NCBI GenBank assembly: GCA_012295275.1
Contig: CM022665.1
Location: 39,994,795-40,058,794 of the forward strand
Source of the DNA: Chrysomallon squamiferum
Taxonomy: Eukaryota > Mollusca > Gastropoda > Neomphalida > Peltospiridae
Length of the DNA stretch: 64,000 bases
Direction of reading: 5' to 3'
Shown: one piece after another, positions 27,715 to 42,744 of the stretch
Position numbering within the stretch: position 1 is the first letter of the stretch
Layout: every line of letters begins with the position of its first letter
Made by a program: the position numbers and the translations under genes
Notes under the pieces: model-generated
What the model was told of the DNA's origin: nothing
The model's database searches: none
Seen by the model: only the letters and a program-made list of their open reading frames with translations

Positions 27715-28865
27715 AACTCTCTCTCACACACACGTAGTCACACATATACTCACTCTCATAGACACACATATGCAACACACCATCCTCTCTCTCACACACA
27801 TAGTCACATATATACTCACTCTCATAGACACACATAGACAAACACACGTACTCTCTCTCACACACATAGTCACACATATACTCACTCTCATAGACACACA
27901 TACACAACACACGTACTCTCACACACGTAGTCACACATATACTCACTCTCATAGACACACATACACAACACACGTACTCTCTCTCTCTCACACACATAGT
28001 CACACATATACTCACTCTCATAGACACACATACACAACACACGTACTCCCTCCCTCTCTCTCTCACACACATTGTCACACATATACTCACTCTCATAGAC
28101 ACACATACACAACACACGTACTCTCTCTCTCTCTCACACACGTAGTCACACATATACTCACTCTCATAGACACACATAGACAACACACGTACTCTCTCTC
28201 TCTCACACATTGTCACACATATACTCACTCTCATAGACACACATACACAACACACGTACTCTCTCACACATTGTCACACATAAACTCACTCTCATAGACA
28301 CACATATACAACACACACACGTACTCTCTCTCTCACACACATTGTCACACATATACTCACAGACACACATAGACAAACACACGTACTCTCTCTCTCTCTC
28401 ACACACACATAGTCACACATATACTCACTCTCATAGACACACATAGACAACACACGTACTCTCTCTCTCACACATTGTCACACATATATACTCACTCTCA
28501 TAGACACACATACACAACACACGTACTCTCTCTCTCACACATTGTCACACATAAACTCACTCTCATAGACACACATACACAACACACGTACTCTCTCTCT
28601 CACACACATTGTCACACATATACTCACTCATCATACACACACATACACAACACACACTACTCTCTCTCACACACACACATTGTCACACATATACTCACTC
28701 TCATAGACACACATACACAACACACGTACTCTCTCACACACACACATTGTCACACATATACTCACTCTCATAGACACACATACACAACACACGTACTCTC
28801 TCTCTCTCACACACATTGTCACACATATACTCACTCTCATAGACACACATACACAAACACGCTCA
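27715..28865 (+). repeat. CA-rich minisatellite, 61-75 bp unit, about 17 copies
   Basis: The phrase CTCACTCTCATAGACACACA recurs about 17 times, with spacings of 61 to 75 bases. A unit runs: CACACGTACTCTCTCTCTCA, then CACACATTGTCACACATA or CACATAGTCACACATATA, then CTCACTCTCATAGACACACA. Length differences come mainly from the number of CT dinucleotides. Both strands stay open for hundreds of codons (Ser-His-Thr-Tyr on plus, Cys-Val-Met-Arg on minus). This is due to repeat composition and should not be called a gene. Confidence 0.95.
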
Positions 28866-29225
28866 CGCTCACACACGCACTCACACACACATTCTCACAC
28901 ACACACTCACATAACTCACACACACTCACACACACATACTCGCACACACTCACACACACACTCATACACACACACATACTCACACAAACCTCACACACAC
29001 ACACTCACATACACTTACACACACACTCATACACACACATATACTCACACAAACTCACACACTCACATACATTCACACATACACACACACAAATACACAC
29101 ATACTCACACACACTCACACTCAACACACACACACGACATATATACACAACCATCCACACACACAACACACACACGCACCCACACACAACACTCACACTC
29201 ACACACACACACACACACACCAGTA
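28866..29225. repeat. (CA)n-rich right flank of the minisatellite
   Basis: Irregular CACTCACACA and CACATAC repeats, ending in a pure CA run at about 29198-29220. Confidence 0.93.
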
Positions 29226-30934
29226 CAAATTACACATATACTCGCACATAACACCATGCAGACACGCAGTTTTACAACTGAAACAAGAATTAATTGGTGT
29301 GATTGAAGCGAGTCTGGTAGTTTGTTTACTTAGACAGTGAAGCAGACAGTTAACAAGGTGATGGTTCTAGGGACAACAGTTTTATTTGAACAGTCATTTT
29401 GCACTAAAACGTGGTTAAAATTAATTCCCTGGATAGTGGCTGGATTACAGTGTATTATAAGAAGAAGAAAAGAAAGAACAGAATGGGTAAAAGAGGAAAT
29501 AATAAAAAAAAATAAAGTTAACAAAAGAAGAAAAAAAAGAAGAGGAATAAAATAAAATAATAAAATAAAATAAAATAAAATAAAATAAAATAAAATAAAA
29601 TAAATAAATAAAATTTAATTTAATTTAATTTAATTAATTAACTTTAAAAAATAAGACCAATAAATAAAGAAAAGTCAAATGAAATAAAATCCTGTTTCAT
29701 CAAAATCCAGTTTCGAAATTAAAGATATATTTAGCACACAGACACACACAAAACAATGTTAAAAATGTTAAAAAAAACAAAAAAACAAACATCCTTGAAA
29801 TTCAAATCGTATTTTACATCATCCATGCCTATAATAAAAATATATATAAAAAAAAAAAAAAATTCAATTATGTTTACGCCTTTACATAATTCAACACATT
29901 CACCCTCCTCTGTATCTGTTTATCTATAACAAACTTTGTATACCTGAGACGACACTGCTTACGAAACGCATGATTGGGTTAATTTCTTGTTCAGACGATC
30001 ATGTTGCTGCAATCAAAATGCTTAAGCCAGCGTCTCATTGATAAAGTAACTCAATTCATTTGCAATTTAAATACTCCCGTCGAAATTGCATGCCTCGATA
30101 TTCATCTAAGATCGTTTATCAAGGATGCAAATTAAAAGCAATGGCCGAGCTGGAGAAACTTCGTCAACTGTTAAATATAATAAGCAGCAGCACTTTTGAT
30201 TCTACGGTTGAATAAGCAGTGTTAACCAAATCCGTCAGAGAAAATCAAATTTGATGGGGATTTTATTTTTTTTATTTTTTTATTTTTTTTAAATTTTCTT
30301 TTGTAAAGTTTTGTTTATTGTTGACACGTAATTGTTGAGACGAGCCTTCTGAAAATCCGTTTAGAAGCTGAGTGAGAAATTTCTAAAATACGCCAGTTAA
30401 AAATATACGTTTCATTTTTATTTTTTTATTTTTTATTTATTCGTTTAAATTAATTTCTTATTACTAATTTTAATGCTGTTTAATACATCGTGTGCTAGTA
30501 AATATGTATGTATATATGTGTGTATTTATATATGTGTGTGTAATTATGTAACGAAATTTATGATGACCTTTCACCGTATATCCCTAAAAACATTATATGG
30601 TATTATTTTAAAATCAAAAGCGAAAGATTATACAGACGTCATTTTCAGATCTTCTGATTTTCTCTGATTCGTTTTCTGTTCACACAAAGTATCTAGCATT
30701 GCCACCAGCACGTGTTACGTGACATAACTGACCGGAGATATCAACAGTAAATAACACAGATGAATTCTATTCCCTACTGCTAGCTCTGTCCGCACACATT
30801 TTGGCTTCATTAAAGAGATAATTGAAATAGTTGTGTTCTTAAACACAAACAGGTGAAACCTTTGCACTGAACTACTTCCTTCTGATGTTTGTGTAACCCA
30901 GTACTTCGTGAAGCCGCAGCGAACTTTCAGTAAG
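29226..30934. other. Non-coding stretch
   Basis: Includes the (TAAAA)n at 29548-29640, A-rich sequence, T-rich 30260-30300 and 30415-30445, and a unique region 30640-30934. No gene seen; a CCCAG acceptor-like and GTAAGT donor-like pair around 30900-30935 encloses only 28 bases and was not accepted. Confidence 0.5.
29548..29640. repeat. (TAAAA)n pentanucleotide with TTTAA tail
   Basis: ATAAA/ATAAAA units for about 60 bases, then TTTAA pentamers. Confidence 0.93.
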
Positions 30935-31525
30935 TGTGTCCTAGTGTTCTGAAATAATAAAGGTTCAGAGAACTTAATTCGTGTAGTCTAGTGTTTTGAA
31001 ATAATAAAGATGCACAGAACTCACTGTAGTCTAGTGCTTTGAAATAGTAAAGGTTCAGAAAACTTTAGTGTTTTGAAATAATAAAGGTGCAGATAACTTA
31101 GTTCATGTAGTCTAGTCTTTTGAAATAATAAAGTTTCAGGGAACTTTAGTTCGTGTAGCCTAGAGTTTTGAAATAATAAATGTACAGATAACTTTAGTTA
31201 GTATAGTCTAATGCTTTGACATTGTAAAGGTTCAGAGAACTTAGTGAGGTCTAGTGCATTGAAATAATAAATGCACAGAGAACTTTAGTCAGTGTAGTCT
31301 TGTAGTCTAGTGCTCTGACACCGTAAAGGTGCAGAGAACTTTAGTTAAAGTAGTCTTGTGTTTTGAAATCGTAAAGGTGCAGAGAACTTTAGTTAAAGTA
31401 GTCTAGTGTTTTGAATTCGTAATTGCACAGTGCACTTTAGTCGTGTCTTGAAATAGTAAAGGTGCAGAGAACTTTAGTTAATGTAACCTTGTGCTTTGAA
31501 ATCGTAAAAGGCCAATTAACTTTAT
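30935..31525 (+). repeat. Minisatellite, ~45-60 bp unit, about 11 copies
   Basis: Each unit contains TAGTCTAGTG, then TTTTGAAATAATAAAGGTGC, then AGAGAACTTTAGTT. Copies differ by 10-25 percent and by indels (for example TAGTCTTG duplicated near 31290). There is a switch from GAAATAATAAAGG in the left units to GAAATCGTAAAGG in the right ones. The sequence is complex enough not to be a simple microsatellite, and no open frame continues through it. Confidence 0.92.
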
Positions 31526-34117
<2,592 letters not shown>

Positions 34118-34143
34118 AGCGAAAGAGAGCCAGAGGGGGGGAG

Positions 34144-34226
<83 letters not shown>

Positions 34227-34293
34227 CAGAAATATATATTAAGAAAAAAAGAGAGTAAAAAATAGATAGACAGATATAAAAAGAGAGAGAGAC

Positions 34294-34327
<34 letters not shown>

Positions 34328-34370
34328 ATAGATAGGGATAGATGGACAGAGAAACAGAGAGAGAGAGAAC

Positions 34371-34460
<90 letters not shown>
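34118..34460. repeat. Paired (GA)n arrays
   Basis: GA run 34146-34223, then GATAGATAG/GACAGA variant sequence, then further GA runs at about 34285-34325 and 34374-34458. Confidence 0.96.
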
Positions 34461-35942
34461 ATAACGAGATAATAAGGTTATAGAATTTAATAAAGAGGAC
34501 ACTGTAATATCTAGAGCAGTCATAAAATGAGACTGAGATAAATAAAAGCCTGTCGCAATATCCAGCGTGTATTTTATTACTCAGCTATTCAAACAGAAAG
34601 AACAATATATTTCTACATTTGGAAAAGAAATAATTAAAAAACAAAAAAAAAAAAAAACATATACAACATGTAATAATTAAAACCTGCTTACTCATACACA
34701 TGTGTTGTGACAGCTGGTTCTGACCTAATTTCAATCAACCGTAATTTTGAATCTCAAATAAAAAATAAAAAAAAAAAAACAACAACAAGCGAACAAATAA
34801 ATAAATTAAATAATTATAGATAGATGGACAGAGAGACAAAGAGACAGACAAACATACAGACAAAAATAAGAGAAACGGAGAGAGAGACAGACAAACAGAC
34901 AGATAAATAGACAGAAAGACAGACAGACAGAGAGAAGATATACAGACAGACAGACAAACAGACAGATACCTGATGACACGTTGTAAGATCTAATAATGTT
35001 ACAAATTTAAAGTTCATTTTCTCAGCGCACTGTCTTTGAATCAGGCAAACTGACTGAAGTTTACACCGTTCCGCCCTGTGGTCTGTTTCTCGTTCAAACC
35101 ATTGCCCCTTGTTTTTTTGTGCTTTCTTGTCTATAACAAGATTCCTTGTTTCTCATCAACAGTAATAACTAATGATATGGCAGAAAGTAAAGTTCTTCTT
35201 TCTTATCGTTGTGCCAAAAAAGAAAAATACTTTTTTTTTTTTTTGACATCTTCGAGCAAAAATCACTTATTTCGTTTTCAGCCATTTCTGCTGTGGGGAA
35301 AACAACATAATAGATTACCCCACCCCTTATAATTATTACGTCGTTAAACAAACAAATCAACAAAAAGAACAATTTCGAAAACGAAAACAAAGACAATAGC
35401 AATCAACGGAAAGAAACCCGAATGTTTAGCATTCAACAAACGTTGATATTAAAAAGCATTCCGAGGTGTCATTAAACAGATTATTTTAGAAACCTCTCGA
35501 TCATTCTTTAAGACAGAAATATCAAGATAAAACCATGATTTTCTTGTAAATTTTTCCTCGACCCGTTGAAATCAATAACCGAGAGTGTTACCCAGTCCGT
35601 TAATTGTCTGCGGTAACGTAACCTCTATTGTAGTGGAGTTTATTTTGGGCTGCGGTGCGTGGAAATCTTACAGTTATTGATCACATGCTTAATATGTCTT
35701 CTGGATGTCAGCCTCTCACCGTTATCTGAAGTCCACGACACGTGTAACTGAATGTGTTAATATTACTTTGAGTAAAAATCTTGCCAAAAATAATAAAATA
35801 CTAATATTAATAATAATAATAATAATTAAAAATATTTTTTTTTTTTTTTTTTTTTTATTATTTTCTTTTATTGTATTGTATTGTTTTTAATTGTTTCATT
35901 GGATTGGATTGGATTGGATTATTTATTATACAAAGTGATAGA
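34461..35942. other. Non-coding stretch
   Basis: Contains the GACA/GATA repeat at 34818-34972, poly(T) 35230-35245 and 35836-35857, and GGATT pentamers at about 35900-35920. No gene supported. Confidence 0.5.
34818..34972. repeat. (GACA)n / (GATA)n imperfect repeat
   Basis: GACAGACAAACA and GATAGATGGACAGA units over about 150 bases. Confidence 0.9.
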
Positions 35943-35943
35943 G

Positions 35944-36028
<85 letters not shown>
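35943..36028. repeat. (GA)n microsatellite
   Basis: Pure GA run of about 85 bases. Confidence 0.97.
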
Positions 36029-36032
<4 letters not shown>

Positions 36033-36642
36033 AATGAGATCATCTAAATGAACTGTATTCTAATATCCATCATTAATAAGATTTACAATGTACGTCCGGC
36101 CGCAGGCTGTGTATTAAAGTTTGTTTTGACCAGACGTTTGTCCTAAATCCTCCGGCCAAACAAGTCCGTATTTGCTGTTTACTCTGGACTCACATACGCT
36201 TGACCAAACGTGTCAGTTTTAATAACGAATCACCGAACATAGATATTTAACTGCTTATTCCCAAACGTCTTTTCTCAACCCACTTTAATTTACACATTGT
36301 CCTTACAGATCTTGCTACAGCTTTGGTTTTGCAAAATAGTTATACAATTGATCTTAAAGTTACAGGGATCGAATCTTTGTAAAGACTCTACGTCTAAATG
36401 AAAACCCGCAAAGCTACAACATTGATTTCTGTTTCTCTGTTTAAATTTCAAACACACTAATTCAAACACTGTGTTCAGAGGATACTAGAAATCAAGACTG
36501 AGCGGCAAGATATCAATACTTTTCGTTATGTCTAAATAAACGTGTGTAAATTCGCTCTGTTAACAATTGCAGTTTGTTTCTGTGTTGGTTTGGCCGTGTT
36601 CAGTAACAAAACTGCTTTATACAAGTCATAAGTATACGTATA
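36029..36642. other. Non-coding stretch
   Basis: Unique DNA, no gene seen. Confidence 0.5.
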
Positions 36643-36644
36643 TA

Positions 36645-36912
36645 GAGGTACCGGACCAACTATCCGGACTCCTTGGGGCCTGAGGCATTCCGGATTTCTG
36701 GATTTTCTGGTACCAAGGCATCTAAATACGTAAATAATTAGGCATAAACATTTTAAAATTAACATAATAAACAATGCGGCGAGTGAATGAACGCCACGCG
36801 GCTTGAAAGTGTAGTTCCGGTCTGATGAGGACAACACCTGCGCGTCGGGGAAAACTTCCGGTTTTCTGGTCTTTCCGGATTTCAGGACGCCGGATAGTTG
36901 GTCCGGTACCTG
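36645..36912. mobile_element. pogo/Tigger-like MITE with TA target duplication
   Basis: A 268-bp non-autonomous DNA transposon. The right end read inward is CAGGTACCGGACCAACTATC and the left end GAGGTACCGGACCAACTATC. The terminal inverted repeats therefore match for about 23 bases with one mismatch at the first base. TA dinucleotides flank both ends (36643-36644 and 36913-36914), the target duplication used by the Tc1/mariner/pogo superfamily. CAG-initial ends and internal ATTCCGGATTTCTGGATTTT are typical of Tigger-type elements. It carries no transposase; a 129-codon minus-strand frame over it is non-functional read-through. Confidence 0.85.
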
Positions 36913-36914
36913 TA

Positions 36915-38212
36915 ACTGCATAATATCATTTCAGAATGGTTATTTTGATTCCAAAGACCACCAAAGCGAAAAAACACCATAATTATTTACCATGCTTTGC
37001 CCAGAGCAGTTTCAGTTACAATTTGATTGCAGCATGCAACTGTTTTCTATCATTTTCTATTCTGATCCTGATAAATATTACATAATGTAATATTATATCT
37101 GATTTCTTTTTCTTTCTTTTTTTCATCTTTTTTCTTCTTTTTTTCAATTTTTTTTTCCTTTCTCTTAAATTTTTTTTTCAAATTATTTTATTTCATCTTA
37201 TTTTTGACGGTGTATATTCTTCCTCATCGAAATCGCGTACTCTCTGTTTTAGTTCTTGTAAATTTTGCTACTGAATAAAACTTGGTATGGGGTTTTTTGT
37301 CTGTGTATATATGCGTACTTGCAGCCATTATTGCAACAAATCAGTTCTGACTGGTTTTGCGAAGTAACCCTATTAAATATCCCCAATGGTCGTTGGCATA
37401 AACTGTTATAGCACATTGACCGTAATATATATTCATGCCAAAGCGTTATGGTAGAGGAAATATGCTAAGACGAAGATTCTGGCGTGACAGGAATATTAAA
37501 ATGCAGTCTTCTGTTTAATGATAAATACTGCATGGAAAAAAAGTGTTTTTGCGAGGTGAACGTTACAACTGTTATGGATGTCGGTGTTGGCATTAAAATA
37601 AAGAGAACATATCCGCTTTTTCAGAATTTATAACTTAATTCTTTTTTCTTTCTATCTTCTGTCTATCTTTCTTTCTTTCTGCTTCTTCTTCTTTTTAAAA
37701 ATATTATTAATGTATTTTTTTTTTTAATATATATAATACTTTCATCTGATTTTCTTATCAGAACACTAAAACCATACTTTTCTAATAATAAAATTTTGTA
37801 ATAATAATATTTAAAAGTTCGCAATGACGTCATTTCGTACAGAGTATATTTTATTAATCTGCGACAAACTGACAGATAAGGCAACTCTGCCACAATTATC
37901 TGCGCTTTGGCGTCTATTTTTCTATTTCTCTGTAATAAATGACATCACAATGGCAGCCTCCATGCACTGCAATAACAACAAATTTATTTATTTCTGTCCC
38001 TTTTCTCTCTTGCTTCACTCTCTGTCCCGGTCCGCGCTACGCACTTAGAAACAATATCCAGGCAGACATGACGGGTGAAAACCAATACAGACATTCAGAA
38101 TAATAAACATCTGTCTCTCGTTTGAAATTAATAAACTTGTCACTGTGACACACAATATCCATGCGCGTTATTTCTCCGTTTGTATTCCAGTTTCGATCTT
38201 ATATTTTGTTGC

Positions 38213-38249
<37 letters not shown>

Positions 38250-38529
38250 TAATTAGGAGAAAAAAAGAGCAAAAAACAAGAAGAAAACACAAGGTATGAT
38301 ATCCATTTAATAGGGGTCATTAGTTTTTTTTTTTTGGTGTGTCGATCTAAATATTAAATAAAGTAATAGTAATTAATTAGGGAAGTATAATAAGGTGTTG
38401 CCAGAATAAAGAAAATGGGAAGAAAACGTTGGATGATAAAGAGAAAATGTTTCGAATCGGAGGATTCGGTACAATTTTTGTAATAGTAATAGGATAATTT
38501 GTAGACTGATTACAGATATATATACATAT

Positions 38530-38588
<59 letters not shown>

Positions 38589-39449
38589 TGCATTAACACG
38601 TTAATCCAACAGAGACTGCATGCGTTTATAATGCGAAACGTACAACATGCAACATTTGGAACAAGCTCTTAATAATACAGGATCGATACAACATTACGTA
38701 TACTGTAGACCTTGACGTAAGTTAACATCAAATAACTACTGAATTAAATATTAATACAAAAATCTGAATTCAATACAAAATGTAAAAATATGTGGGTAGT
38801 ATGACGTTTGACGTAATTATTGCGTAGGTCTACACGTGCTTCAAAATTAACAAACTAATTTCGTCCAACGTATCTTCGGGTTAAACGTGTTATCGGACAG
38901 CCGCCAACGAGCGACATGGGACGAATTACGTTTGTTAATGGTTTCCTGGTTAAGTATTGAAGAGAATTCTCACAAAATTCAAGGATAAACTAAAATGTTT
39001 CCCGAAACCCTGGGAGCATTCTAATGTTACGTTCTAATTTTTCAATCCTGTTATTCTCATGCATATTTAATTACGATTTTTGAACGTTGCTGTTTTCAAT
39101 TTACTTTTCTTGGGTGTTTTAAGTATATCTGGCTGATGAAAAGCACAAAACGATATTGCCAAGTGCATCTGGGGAGAATTGTCTGTGCAACGGTTTTGTT
39201 ACAGAATGATGTTATTTCTGTACGAGTTTCACAACTGAACAGATTAATTCAGCTGTTTCTATTAATCTTCATTGATAGCTGGTGTCTATATGAGTAACTT
39301 AATTTGTTCCAGTTAAAAACGACACCACCAGTGTAACACAGTCTAGTTACCTCTGATATATATATATATATAATTATGTATGTATGCGCATGTGTGTGTT
39401 TGTAATGTAATTACCACGGAAGACTTAGAAACAATTTCACACAATTTAC
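36915..39449. other. Non-coding stretch
   Basis: T/C-rich 37100-37200 and 37635-37735. AAT triplets lie at 38215-38250 and a (CA)n of about 50 bases at 38534-38586. Long unique AT-rich stretches (38590-39350) follow, then a TA run at 39358-39373. No gene seen. Confidence 0.5.
38534..38586. repeat. (CA)n microsatellite
   Basis: Pure CA run of about 50 bases. Confidence 0.96.
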
Positions 39450-40110
39450 ATTAACTCCAATAATGATTTCTGTGCTATTTATAACACAAAATATACCTTA
39501 TAGTTAATTTATCTTATTTATAGTTTAACGTAATTTATAATAACTGTAATAATACTTGATATGTTTTATATTAAAAATAACAAACAACATAAGATTAACA
39601 GACCTACCCTAGTATTACATTACACGTGTATGGCTTAACATAACTTAACATAACGAAATATGTTATATTATGTTTTGTGTTATAAATAAAAAAAAAATGT
39701 ATACATAGATTAATAGCCACTTTTTTCATCATCTCTGTATGTGTCGTTTAACATTACTTACCATAACTTAAATAATAGTTTATGTTAATTTTTATATCAT
39801 AAATAAAAATAAAAAAATATACACATACATTAATACCCAGTTTTTTTCGTTTCTTTATTTGTGGTTTCACAAATATTACAATAATTCGAAAACTACGATA
39901 TATGTAAATAACATAACAAAATGTACGCATAGACCAGAATCATTTATTATTCCATTAGCTTATTTAACGTTTATCCACATAATTTACAACAAGTGGGATA
40001 ATACGTGTATGTTTTCTGCTACAAATAATAACAACAAAACGTAAGCACAGTTTTGACATCACAAAAAGTAGACTATAAAATATTATCACTAAATTACATG
40101 TTTTTATGGC
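39450..40110 (+). repeat. Diverged AT-rich tandem array, ~105-118 bp unit
   Basis: Related segments start near 39559, 39666, 39781, 39899 and 40007. Each has a TATGTTTTRTRTTATAAATAA-like start, then a TACACATA/TACATAGATTAATA block, then a GTTTAACATWACTTA-like block. Identity between units is modest and indels are common, so this is an old array. A match between TATTTATAACACAAAATAT (39476) and the reverse complement at about 39669 suggests an inverted unit as well. Confidence 0.6.
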
Positions 40111-40550
40111 TATATAAAATGACGGAAGAAATTTTTTGTATTATTATAATTTTTTTTTTTTTTTTTTTAGATCTGCACACATAGCAAATTCCTATGGGAA
40201 AAAGAAGCTTTGAAGTATACGGTTTCGCATCACGCAATCTAATCATTTAATGGAATCTTACAATTTTATATAAAATGTGTACCAGTGCTGTGAGAGCAAA
40301 GAAGACGTAGGTACTCTTGGCCTTGACTCAGAATTAAAGCTGAGATATGTATATAGTTGTTCATGATTTTTAACTTTAAAGAATTCATTCTTTATCGTTT
40401 AATGAGTCTCTCTCTCTCTCTCTCTCTCTGAATATTATATTATACGATTACACTTACAAACACATGTACTCGCTCATAATCTTATATATATATATTTTCA
40501 ATTATCATTATTATAATTATTCTTTTATTATTATTATTATTATTATTATT

Positions 40551-40590
<40 letters not shown>

Positions 40591-41521
40591 GATGATACCT
40601 AACACCAAAGGCAGAAGAACATCCAAGAATAAAACGAACACCATTACAATCAGGAATTATTTTCATAACGACCATTTTGCATATTCTGCTACGTATTATC
40701 AGGCCAAGATGTTTAATGCACCGGTTAATTTTAATCTTGTTCATAGTGACTCTTTTCTCCTCTTTCTTTTTTTTTTTTTTTTTTTTTTTTTTTGGTTGAC
40801 TTATTTGCCGAAATGTTACGATTAGTATCACTATTCGTATTTTTGTGCACTTCTTGGTTTCTGCTCGACTTGCCTCGCGATTTCTGATTCTCTTCGTATT
40901 CTGATATTCGCATCCACTTGCTGTCACGTAAGTGCCGAGATTCTGCAATTAATATCAAGAGAAAGGTCTTGATAAACACTTCTGCCAAACATCATTTGCC
41001 AAATGAGATATTCTGTTTATTTTTCATTTCAGCCGAGTGTCGTGGAAAGCTACAGTATTAACCTGAAATCGCTAATATTATTATTGTTTAAGGAGTTAAG
41101 AAAATAATTGTTTCGTGGTTTTTTTTTTTACAGCAGTAGGTAATGGAAGTAAATATGACTGTGGAAATAACTGTGTCATTTCATTTTAGATGGTGGAAAT
41201 AGTTATCTTGTTAAACTGATGATGTTTTTAAACTGAGATATGAAAAAATGTTTATTTTTTTTTTTTTTTTTATTATTTTTTTTTTTTCAAGATGTTTATG
41301 TTAACTATAGAGGCGAATTATGGGGAGTTTCCCAATAGCACCGAACCCCCCCTCGACAAAAAAAAAAGAAAAGAAAAGAAAAGAAAACTTACCTAAAGCA
41401 TAATCCGTCCCTGAATACTGTGAAATATTAACACGAATACTGACCGTGGTTTAACATTATAAGTATTTTATTTTTAACGGAAAAATATGAATTGTGATGA
41501 CTAACAAGTGTCACTAAGCTA

Positions 41522-41556
<35 letters not shown>

Positions 41557-41989
41557 TAGACAGATAGATGGACAGACAGACAGATAGAGATACGTACATA
41601 AAACATACATAAACACACGCACGCGCAAACCAACACACGCATACATATATACATACCTACATAAACACACACTTACGCACACATATACAATGATTGTGAT
41701 TATAACTTGTTTTTTTTACATATACAATTACTTTTTTCGCTTATCTCAGATGACGCGCATCAAATCATGCATTCACTTCATTTACGTACAAGCAGGTTTT
41801 CGGCAAGCCACAGCTCTGAAAATAGCCCCAATATATCTGCAGATGCCTGAAAAGAGGAATACAAAAACAGTAGGGGATAATAACAAAGCGAACAAGAAAG
41901 GCCAAAACAGACAGTTATGACAGCTACATTATCACATCATTACGAAAGACAAAAAAAAAAAAAAAAAAACGTTATTAAAACAGACACCG
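40111..41989. other. Non-coding stretch
   Basis: ATT/T-rich 40530-40587, poly(T) 40769-40792, 41101-41130 and 41255-41287, (CA)n 41521-41548, poly(A) 41950-41969. A strong acceptor-like TTATTTTTCATTTCAG ends at 41032 and opens only 24 codons. A fragment at about 41338-41413 resembles hAT-type ends (see findings). Confidence 0.5.
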
Positions 41990-42330
41990 CTTTTTAGCGC
42001 AGACAGTTATAACACGGTTTCGGATCTTTAGTCCTGTCAACACGAGAAACCATTAGTTTTGCGAGACTTTGCAATCCGCCGCGGCCGATGCTTTTATCTG
42101 CGGCTACGAAAAGCCATCTTATCTGAAACGGTTTTCAAATCACGCAAACAGCGCTAAAGACCGCGGTCGGTGTCTGTCCGCTGAAGTAAAGATCAGAGAA
42201 AAATCACGTGTTTTAATGCCACTTGTTATTTCCATTCGTGTACGAGATTTCAAGATGGCGCGCTTTGTCGTGATCCCGTATCAAAACTTGTCCGGGGTCG
42301 GTTTATAAAGAGAACACGTTTCGCGTTCTT
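41990..42330. promoter_or_regulatory. CpG-rich block with TATAAA (candidate promoter or old insertion)
   Basis: GC and CpG content stand well above the flanks (CCGCCGCGGCCGATG at about 42077, GACCGCGGTCGG at about 42159, ATGGCGCGC at about 42254). GACCGCGGTC is a perfect palindrome. TTTATAAAG at about 42302 resembles a TATA box with CpG-rich sequence on both sides. A 79-codon plus-strand frame covers the block but has no recognisable motif. It may mark a promoter on either strand, an enhancer, or a more recent insertion. Confidence 0.3.
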
Positions 42331-42705
42331 ATATCAGACGTAAAACTTAAGTCAGTCTGGGAATTACAGTTAATTTTCTTTTTTTTTAGAGCCCTTTATG
42401 TCTTCGTTGTGGTAATGTTTACATAATTATGTTCTGCTGAGCCAGATTGTAATGTCCTGAATGTTATTGCTGGGTTAAATATCGTATATTATGGAATGTT
42501 ATGGAAATAAAAACGGAAACGATCATGCGTTTATATATGTATTTGAAAAGTAAACCACAAATAAAAATTTATTCGGCTGAAGGATTTAGAACGAAATTTT
42601 AGATAATGTCATTAACCTGTAAATCATCATTATTATCAACATTATCAGCGCCTTGAAACCACCACTACTACTACAACAACTACATCATCATCATTTTTCT
42701 TCTTC

Positions 42706-42744
<39 letters not shown>

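Noticed and set aside
27715-28865. CRISPR-like regular spacing
   Set aside because: Spacers are not unique, the whole unit is repeated, and the DNA is clearly eukaryotic.
27521-29251. His/Thr-rich frames on plus and Cys/Val-rich frames on minus
   Set aside because: Generated by a CA-rich minisatellite whose composition lacks stop codons in several frames at once.
30900-30935. AG/GTAAGT pair enclosing 28 bases
   Set aside because: The donor overlaps the start of the minisatellite and the acceptor has no pyrimidine tract.
36532-36921. 129-codon minus-strand frame
   Set aside because: It lies across a non-autonomous MITE and its inverted ends; no transposase motif.
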